Assembly: GCA_023853785.1 (NCBI GenBank)
Contig: JAJIRX010000510.1
Span: 682,001-746,000, forward strand
Reading direction: 5' to 3'
Origin: Psilocybe azurescens
Taxonomy: Eukaryota; Basidiomycota; Agaricomycetes; Agaricales; Agrocybaceae
DNA length: 64,000 nt
In this document: positions 56,457 through 64,000 of the stretch, piece after piece
Numbering within the stretch: the first letter of the stretch is position 1
Layout: the number at the start of each line of letters is the position of its first letter
The notes under the pieces: model-generated
Seen by the model: the letters and a program-made list of their open reading frames with translations, nothing else
Database searches by the model: none
What the model was told of the DNA's origin: nothing
Translations under genes and position numbers: made by a program

Positions 56457-59400
56457 TTAATAACCATTCTGTGGACCTCCAACCGGTTGTTGATGCTGCA
56501 GCGAGGGTGAGGCCATGGTCATGTTGGGTGTCATGGGCACACGAGGAGGAGACTGCGATTGGGAGATATTGGGTAACGGCGAGGGCGAATGCTGCATATG
56601 AGGTGACATTGAATGTTGCCCATTCATGTGAACCCCATTCCGTAACACCGGCCGCGAGCCATTGGCCGAAGGAGAACGAACAGGAACCGAATGGCCGATG
56701 TTAGGACTTGCAACCATTGCGCCATTTATCTGACCATCCGTTCCATTGACCACAGATGGAGGCCGTTGCATGGGCGAATTCATCCATTGCATCTGGCGCG
56801 CAGCAGGCAGCTTCAGATTCATGTTGGTGCCCTGGGCGATCTGTATATTCATGTTCGCGCCGTTAGGAGGGTGCATATACGAAGCTGGTATTCCTCGGGC
56901 GGCTTGGAAGGCGGCGAGCTCAGGAGCGGGCATGTTCGCAAACACGTTCTTGAGGTTTTGCACCTGCTGGAGAGACAAGCCCGTCGGGATTTGCTGGTTC
57001 TGGTTGTGTTGCTGGAAGGCCGCCGAGTTGACCAGAGCAGCTGCAGTCATATTATTCATCGGCGTCAGATGATATCCATTAGTCGGGACACCTAGGCCAA
57101 GGTGAGACTGAGGAGTGACATTCTGTGATTTGGGCCGAACTGGAAGACCGTTTACAGTCATCTCCGCATTAGCATCCGGCTGCGGGTTGGAAGACACGCC
57201 ATTGGCGATAGCAGGAGTAGCAATAATCTCTTGTTTCTGCACCTCGACATGTGGCATAGAGATGGCGGCTCGACTAATTCCATTAACTCCATTGAGGGGC
57301 GAATGCTGAGGGACAGGGACAGGGACAGGATGAGGGGAGGATACATGATGGGCGACGGTACCGTTCACCTGCTGCTGCTGTTGAAGATTCGACACAGACA
57401 TCACTGGAGGTCGCATACCACCATTGGAAGATATACGCATTTGAGGTGCCGCAGTGGGAGGCTGCATCTTCTTGATTTGATGCTGCATCGCGACGGGAAT
57501 ACCGTTGACACCGACCATGTTAGCGAGAGGATGATTGGGGGGGATGTTATGTTGCATGGGATATGGGCGCCCTTGTGCGTCCCTTCTAATGGGAGGAGCG
57601 GGCATTCCAAGGCGATAAGGAACCACAGGATGTTGGCGTCCATCCGGTCCAGTAATATATATAGTAGGATCGTTCATCAGGCTAACGTGGTCGCTCTCGT
57701 TGAAAAGGGTCATAGTATGTCGCAGATATCTGTTCCGTGGTATTAGAACCTTTAAATCAGATAAAATTGTAGATAACATACGTTGGATTATAGTCATCAA
57801 CTAGAACTCTGTCTTGTTCATCCGGACCTTCTGGGCCTGCAGGAGGAGCATCGTCGTTGTCATACTTCCAGCGTTCTTCTAGGCGTCTCATGCGTTCGAC
57901 TTCTTCAGGGTCCTCATCGACATCCATGCCACTGGCGTCTTCGTTCTCAGAATCACCAAGAGCAAAGAGTGATGAACGCGGAAGTTTGGAGGTCGGCCGT
58001 CGTGGAACAGCGTCTCGACGATCTAAAAGTATTCGTCCCCCACGGCCGTAACGCATACGTACGGCGCGAGGAACATGAGGAGGAGCGGTAGTGAACTCAT
58101 CATCCGTCTTGTCTGAGTTTGAGGATGGCCACGGAGGGGTATTCGAAGGTGGAATGTACTTGAACAGTTTTGACGCGTACGGCACGGGCAGGTTTTGGTA
58201 AGGGTTCTATATGGTTATCGTGAGTAGTCTAAAAGGCAGCGATGAAAGGAATATACATACGTCGACCTGGTCTTCCCAATGGTGATCAAGGTCCTTTTGT
58301 CTTGCCAGACTGGTTTCGATCTGGTCCCGTATCATTTGTTGACGTTCCCTCGGTCGAATGACCACCTCCTGGCGAGGAGCAGGAAGGGCCTGATCGCTAG
58401 TCCTGATTTTCAAACCCGGTACTCGTCTGGCGAGAATGTAAGGAAAAAGGTAGAAACAAGTAAAGAAACACATACGAATTATCAGCCCTCTTGGTAGGTC
58501 GCTCTTTGTCTACAAGCAACTCTTCGTCAATCTTGTCATGGAGGCTGGGAAATTTGCGTTTCAAATCGATGAAGGCGAGGCGTTTCTCCCAAACAGCCTG
58601 AGATTGGACAGCCAAGTCCTTCTTTACCGTTTCTCGCGCCAAAATTGCCTTCGCCAATTCAAGAGGATAAGAGAACTCTGCTTGAAGACGAGCAAGTTTG
58701 TCCGATGAAGTGACTTGTGATGCACGAGTCTTTCGTACAGCCTTGCTCTCTCTCCTTCGGAAGCAGATATATGATTCATTGAGGGTGTCGGATTCATCGC
58801 CCTTGAATAAACAATGAGCATATGAGAGAAAAATGAAAAAGGATGAAATTTACATTCAGGGTGGGTATTATTCGGTGTCCTCCTCGTTCCAATCTACGCT
58901 CCTTCCAATACGGGTAAATGGCTCTTGCACTCTTGAGCAAGGCTTGAGGTGAAGGTATCCAACTCGGCACGGTGTAGGTCGCGAAAATTGTCACCGGCAG
59001 TGTCGTGGAGAAGACATCCTGGTACTCCGAGAAAGCAGGGAACTCCATTCCCGTTTCCAGACTCTGTATAAGATCGTGAGTATTGTAACCCGACCAAATG
59101 AAGGAATTGACATACATGATGCAGATACTCCGTCTTCTCGTGCGTCACCTTCTCAAATATACCCATTACCAACTCGAACTCGTCCTCAGAGATAACGACA
59201 GGCAGCGAGGATTCAGGCTCCTTGCCTTTCGCTTTCGCACTGCGGGCAGAGGTCCGGGTGCCGGATGCCGATACAGCACCTTGCGCGCTGGTGCCTTCGC
59301 CTCGAGCTTCCTCATTGTTCTTATCGAGCCACTCCTTATCGCGCTCGTCCATATAGTAGGTGAATCCATTGGCGAGGCCATTTGTAATGTGCTCCTCCAC

Positions 59401-59914
59401 CGTCTGGGATGTGTGAACATAAGTTGCTGGATCCTTCCATTTATTCGGGGGATAGAGCTCCTCGTAGTTGTCGACAACACCGGTAGAGTCAGGGGTGGGG
59501 ATAAAGGCAGGAAGAGAGACGGCGACGGGTTTATCGGCAGTGCTGCCTCTAGGCTGCCTGTTGTTGATGTTAGTCCGATGTACCGCAGAAAGTACCTCCT
59601 GCAAGTGGTGTTCCTAAAAGGGCACGATATGATTTGTCAGCATCTTTGTAATACAATCCGCGGAACGCACAGCCACCATCGATGGCATCGATAGCTGACG
59701 TGGCATGAAAACGACGACGAAAATTGCTTACATTGGCGTCCTCAGCGTCAACACCGGCGACGAGGTTGGTGAGACGATGCTTCTCTTCGTCTTCGTCTGG
59801 AATGAGGATGGCATCTGCGTCGAGCGAGCCCTGGTGGATCTTAAGGCGTGTTTTGTTTGTAATCCGGTTGCGGTTTCTGAGAGTAGAGGCAGCCGGATGG
59901 TGATTTCGGGGCAT
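56457..59914 (-). CDS. EPL1: Enhancer of polycomb-like protein Epl1 (NuA4 subunit)
   Basis: Epl1 anchors the Esa1-Yng2 catalytic module in the NuA4 histone acetyltransferase, acting in the nucleus. Seven exons on minus: 59,732-59,914, 59,116-59,613, 58,854-59,063, 58,476-58,801, 58,261-58,426, 57,782-58,206 and 56,457-57,729. They sum to 3,081 nt, giving 1,026 aa, with every phase consistent. Landmarks: an EPcA region with STLRNRNRITNKTRLKIHQG, YEELYPPNKWKDPATYV, YYMDERDKEWLDKNN and SEDEFELVMGIFEKVTHEK, then FPAFSEYQDVF. The exon 3/4 junction region reads YPYWKERRLERGGHRIIPTLN..DESDTLNESYICFRRRE. Next come a Lys/Glu-rich helical stretch, VRMRYGRGGRILLDRR, and a 440-residue Gln/Asn/Pro/Met-rich disordered tail. 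No shift is present in this long gene. Confidence 0.95.
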
Positions 59915-62900
59915 ATCATGGATGGTTGGAGTTCAGAAAACGCTCAAGGAAGGGAAAATAAGTTACACGTAGGGAGGATAGGTAGACTCGTCGTCGTGAG
60001 CGTCGTCGGCACTGACTGGTCAATGCGTCGCTTTTTGGCCGAAAAGTAGTGAATTCGGCCCGGCAAATGAACTCGGAGCTGATCAGATGCGGCGGTGTTT
60101 GTGTAGTAAACAAACCTTTTGCGGCACTCTCGGCTACTCTTAGTAGGCCCATTCGTTTTCTCATTTTCTTACGGGCGTTGCTCAACGTCTCTCAGTAGGC
60201 TACTGTAGGACCAGTTGGCCCTCGGGATGGGCTTAAATCACATTCACAACCTACCTTTGTTATTGGTACTTGGCAAACAAAGTTTGAGTCAGTGCCTTCG
60301 CGTGCCAGAAGCTCTGGCCTATCGGAACTCACATATCTACGTTTGTAAAGATTAGCCATTCCCGGGAACGCTTCGACAAGAGAAAGAAAAGCTCACTGAT
60401 TATAAAATACCACGATCGACGATAATCAACGTCATGCCTAACAACTGAGGATCAGCGGGATTGTTCCAACCGTTGCAGAACTGCAAAAGGGCTCACCAAC
60501 AATTTGATTATTCTAAGAGACAAAAGAAACCCTTCTCAACCTTCGGCAAACTAATTTGATATAGAAAGACACGCACCTCTAACTAAACAGGCGGATTCAT
60601 CTCAAATAGAAATGATCAACCTAAAGGCATCGATGATCGCCTGTATGAAGTGATTCATTCCTCTCAGACTGGTCAAAACTATACAAAAGAATCGTATATT
60701 ATACACTAGAATAAAGGTAATTGAGCTCAGGTTTCACTAGGGGAAAAAACCATTCAAGCAAGAAATAACGCACTGATTCTGACCCCCAAACCGGAGTCGA
60801 TCTGTCAGGTTTTACAATGTAGACGCCGCACTATCGAGGAAGAAGAATTTCAACTCCCTGGGAAATCACTCGATACGGAAAAGCATTTACCTCAGAATTA
60901 ACCTTTAGATCCGCCTTCAAATACCATTCGCTCATCCGATACGCATCGATAAACGCGTGGGTGAAGTCAAACTCGTCCCATCATGAATGGAGCGGTGAAG
61001 ACCGCGTAAAATATTGCAGATAATATACTGAGATAAAAGTAACTCAATCGATAGCCCTTGAGTACAAACAAGCCAATTAGAAATGACGCACCAGTTCTAC
61101 TAAAGACCCGCCGCTATTCGCTTAGACCATTCCTGTAGGCGCTGAGCCATCGACAAAAGGAGATGATCCATCCTTATCAATATGTGCGTTGCGAACCGGG
61201 ACTGAAACGCGACATCGGGTTAGAATTGGCGACAATTACAACGCGGGTAAGGAAAAGAGGGTGTCAGGTTCGGAGGGGGTAAAATTGCTTACCCTGAAGG
61301 CTTATTTTCTTTATAGCAACATCTTGAAGAAGATAGACGATGCTAGCCTATTGTCTTCAAGTCCGACACTGCTAGAAAAGGAAAAGATCTCAGAAGATGA
61401 TAACTCTTATGCTGTGTCAAAAAGCTCACCTGGTCCATGGTTACATCGAAATGGGCCACTCCATCCGTGAAGAGGAAAAGATCAAGTGATGTTTTGACCA
61501 TAGGATCAAAGCTGGATGCAACGGGTAAGGATGTCAGAGGTGGATGACGCGGACGGAGTGGCACAATGGGCTTCCGATATGAGATTACGCACTATAGGAC
61601 ACAGCCTGTATGAAACAGACCGGCATAAAAAAAGACGTTGCAGAACAGACAGGAAAAGTAGAGTAATCACGTCAAGAGCTGCGTTTGCCTAACAACGTGC
61701 CTATCACGATGTGGTGAGACTGGAGATCCGATCCCTCGAGGAAGAAAAGGACATACCCAACGTCGCCTCCATCCCCCGGGCACAAATCTCCTCGTCGGAA
61801 TAAAAGTAACTTTTAGCAAATGGGTGGTAGAGTCCATGTCAGCCAACTACTCAAGTCAGATAGCGGTACTCCAACCCCTTGCCCTTCCCACCACACAAAA
61901 GCGAGACGGGAACAATGGATTCCGATCCCTCGTCCCAATCTGCCCGGAAATCCAAGCCCAATGAAAACTTCAAAAGACATCATTCCCCACAAGCCAGCGG
62001 ATCCATAACAGCTCGATGTTGGTGTATCGTGGCAGTCTCCAGATGAGAAGGGTAAAGACCGCAAAAGCAGCGAAGTGTCCGAGGTAGTAGAACTAGAACT
62101 CGGATGTAAGGAGCGAGGTTCAGCCACCCGGCACGTGTGGTCGGAAACAACCGACCAACTGCCATTACCTGATTAGATTTCGACGTCTTGTGGATGGGTG
62201 GCTGAGGTTCAGGATGTTTGTCATGTTCTAGGCCAGTGGTTAGCACTGCGGCCGTTAGGCTAGGCAGGAGCTCCTAGCTGAGTAGCAGGTCGAAAGATAA
62301 GACAGGTGGAGGCTCTGGAACGGACTTGCGGGCGACCAAGAAGAAACTTTGAAATGGAATCTCTCAGGCATTTTAAAGCTTCGTTTCCGTGAGTGAGCTG
62401 CCATAAAAATTCGTTCATGGAGTCAATCACTTGCACCAGCACGTATCTGGAAGTCACTGACATGTGGTCGACAGCAGGCGGACCCATATACCTATCATTT
62501 CTTCAAGAGACTCGAAGCTAAACATCCTGAACATACCTGGTTTCCATAACTTTTCCAACCCTAATCACGTTCGGTACCCACACCCTTTTCACGGGTCTTT
62601 CGAGCATGCGTACAGGCTGCACCGCAGCATCTCACTGTCATTCTCGAAAACACAGCCAGAAACCGGCTCAATAATATTAGAGGCTATTTTTAGATATCTT
62701 TCAACTCGAAGGAGATCATCATCATCAGATGAGCTCGCTTAGTTCTTGTCGCAACTTCTCTACTCGACTCTTGGTATGCACTTGTTCGAGCTCAAACAGT
62801 TTCAACGTCATAATATGTGCTGCAGTACTTTGTCGTATTGCTTCGCTGGATTTCAGTCCGCACGTTACCCGCGGTGATGCCCAGAATTCTCGTTATGACA

Positions 62901-63060
62901 CCCTCGGAAACGGTGACAGTGTGTAGGAAGGAGAAAAACCGACAATAAGCCCAACGTTCTCATCTCACAAATAAATAGATGGCTTCCAGCCCGCTCTGTA
63001 CTCCAACAGCAGCTGCACAAGCGTGGTCACAATTTATTGACGTTGTTATGTGCGACGACC
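59915..63060 (-). other. Unresolved 3.1 kb; possible decayed multi-exon gene(s) on minus
   Basis: No long frame, yet short protein-like pieces bounded by plausible splice sites occur on minus. Examples are SFDPMVKTSLDLFLFTDGVAHF (about 61,450-61,530, ending at CAG/GTGAGC), VRNAHIDKDGSSPFVDGSAPTG (about 61,140-61,200), DEFDFTHAFIDAYRMSEWYLKA (about 60,905-60,970), GVYIVKPDRSTPVWG (about 60,790-60,835) and WNNPADPQLLGMTLIIVDRGIL (about 60,400-60,470). A coiled-coil piece (TLKLFELEQVHTKSRVEKLRQ) sits at 62,740-62,810. Stops interrupt several. I do not recognise a family; a pseudogene or a gene of very small exons are both possible. Confidence 0.3.
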
Positions 63061-64000
63061 TCAGAAAGCACTAGGAGTCATCCCTCCATCCGAAACGATG
63101 ATCTAACAAGGTTATAGTTAGCCCAAAAAGTACGACCGACATATTTAAAATAGGACGCGCCTTATTGGTCATATACGCATTGCTCACAAGCATCTCCACG
63201 ACTGTGGCAATCTCATGAGGAAGTCCGAATCGTCCCACAGGAATTTTATCCTATTAATGGACGTAAATTAGATGTTTGTTGATGAGGCTGTGAGATGGTG
63301 AAGAGAATCCCCTTACTTTAAGCTGATCAGAGGGGTTTTCAAACATCGACGTCTCTGTAAATCAGAAGTTTGGGTGAGACCTTTACAGTTTAGAAGATGG
63401 TTGAGAGGCATACCGATTATGAGGGCAGGAGCCACAGCATTGCAGGTCTATAGAAGTGTCTTTAGCTATCCAGGATTACTGGAAAATCGAATAGCATACC
63501 ACGCCGTCTTTTGCATGTCTCATAGCTATCCAATGAAGGAGACCATGCAATGCAGATTTGGAGGAGGCATAGTGTGGCCCAATAACACCTCCAACACCTG
63601 TAGTTTGAGGGCATCAATAATTGATCATTTCCTAGGCTCGAAGGAAACGTGTCTACCTGCGGCAACGCTAGAGCAGAATACAATCCGGCCAAATTTATTT
63701 TGCACCATGTTGGGGAGACACAATTGTGTGAGCTTTTCAGAACCAAAAATTAAAGACGGGACATTGAGAAAAGAAATTAACATCCAACGTACCAGATAAC
63801 TCGACGCTGTATTCACCCTCCATGTTTTCTCAAATTCGTCAATACTGATGGATGCAATATCGCCATACATCCCAATAACACTATTCGTGCGTCCAGCATT
63901 ATTGAACAGCACGTCTGGTGGCCCATCTGCTCTACCACATCGGCGTGAAGCTTGCGTACTTGATCAAAGTCGCCCATCTCAGCTTGGAATGCGATCGCCT
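63061..64000 (-). CDS. Short-chain dehydrogenase/reductase (5' end outside window)
   Basis: NAD(P)-dependent oxidoreductase of the classical SDR family; the substrate cannot be told. Exons on minus: 63,793 to beyond 64,000, 63,657-63,732, 63,500-63,597, 63,414-63,447, 63,317-63,354, 63,161-63,250 and 63,061-63,102; all phases agree. Motifs: LFNNAG, VNTASSYL, GRIVFCSSVAAG (catalytic Ser), HYASSK (Tyr-x3-Lys active site), NAVAPALI, PVGRFGLPHEIA and a C-terminal IIVSDGGMTPSAF. The Rossmann glycine motif lies outside the window. The last intron (63,103-63,160) has a GC donor (AAG/GCGCGT). The frame slips near 63,918-63,925, between VVEQMG and PPDVLFNNAG, next to a short C run (CC where CCC is expected), so a base was probably lost. 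Confidence 0.85.

Overview
The window comes from a filamentous basidiomycete, most likely an Agaricomycete. The evidence is the dense short introns (about 50-90 nt, GT..AG), a PriA-type Cys-rich secreted protein, a fungal SLATT 2TM protein, a KDZ transposon with CxC5/CxC6-type cysteine clusters, and a fungal TET/JBP-type dioxygenase. No bacterial features (operons, Shine-Dalgarno sites) are present. I do not name a species.

Bases 1 to about 42,000 are a transposon-rich, decayed accessory region. At its base lies a set of ancient multi-intron genes of Agaricomycete repeat-associated type: a Zn-cluster protein (two paralogs, one at 27-770 and one at 8,072-16,682), a gene with an RNase H1 N-terminal-like domain (1,801-3,022), an uncharacterised gene (5,221-7,985), an acidic repeat protein (16,911-20,555), another unknown gene (20,711-22,128) and a TET/JBP-like 2-oxoglutarate dioxygenase (22,736-26,017). 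Younger elements have landed in these genes and in each other: a 6.6-kb KDZ transposon with TIRs and an 8-bp target duplication splits the second Zn-cluster gene; a 1.93-kb non-coding element splits the dioxygenase; a second copy of it sits inside a Ty1/Copia element; a complete hAT element has split a 0.2-kb repeat; and a 319-bp hAT-like MITE has split another reading frame. Minisatellites (69, 141, about 80 and 21 nt) and CG-rich simple arrays lie between them.

Bases about 42,300 to 64,000 are an ordinary gene-dense block: SLD5 (GINS subunit), NC2-alpha (BUR6/DRAP1), a SLATT 2TM protein, a one-TM protein, a DUF3074 START-like protein, DAP1 (heme-binding MAPR), a PriA-like secreted protein with Kex2 sites, EPL1 (NuA4 subunit) and a short-chain dehydrogenase running off the right edge. 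Exon phases were worked out by hand and most gene models sum to a whole number of codons. An unresolved 3.1-kb stretch (59,915-63,060) remains.

Several otherwise conserved genes (SLD5, NC2-alpha, PriA-like, SDR) carry single-base shifts, three of them at or next to G or C runs, which looks like consensus error. Some, but not all, of the frameshifts in the transposon region may share that cause. Nonsense codons, a changed reverse transcriptase motif and CpG decay show real ageing as well.
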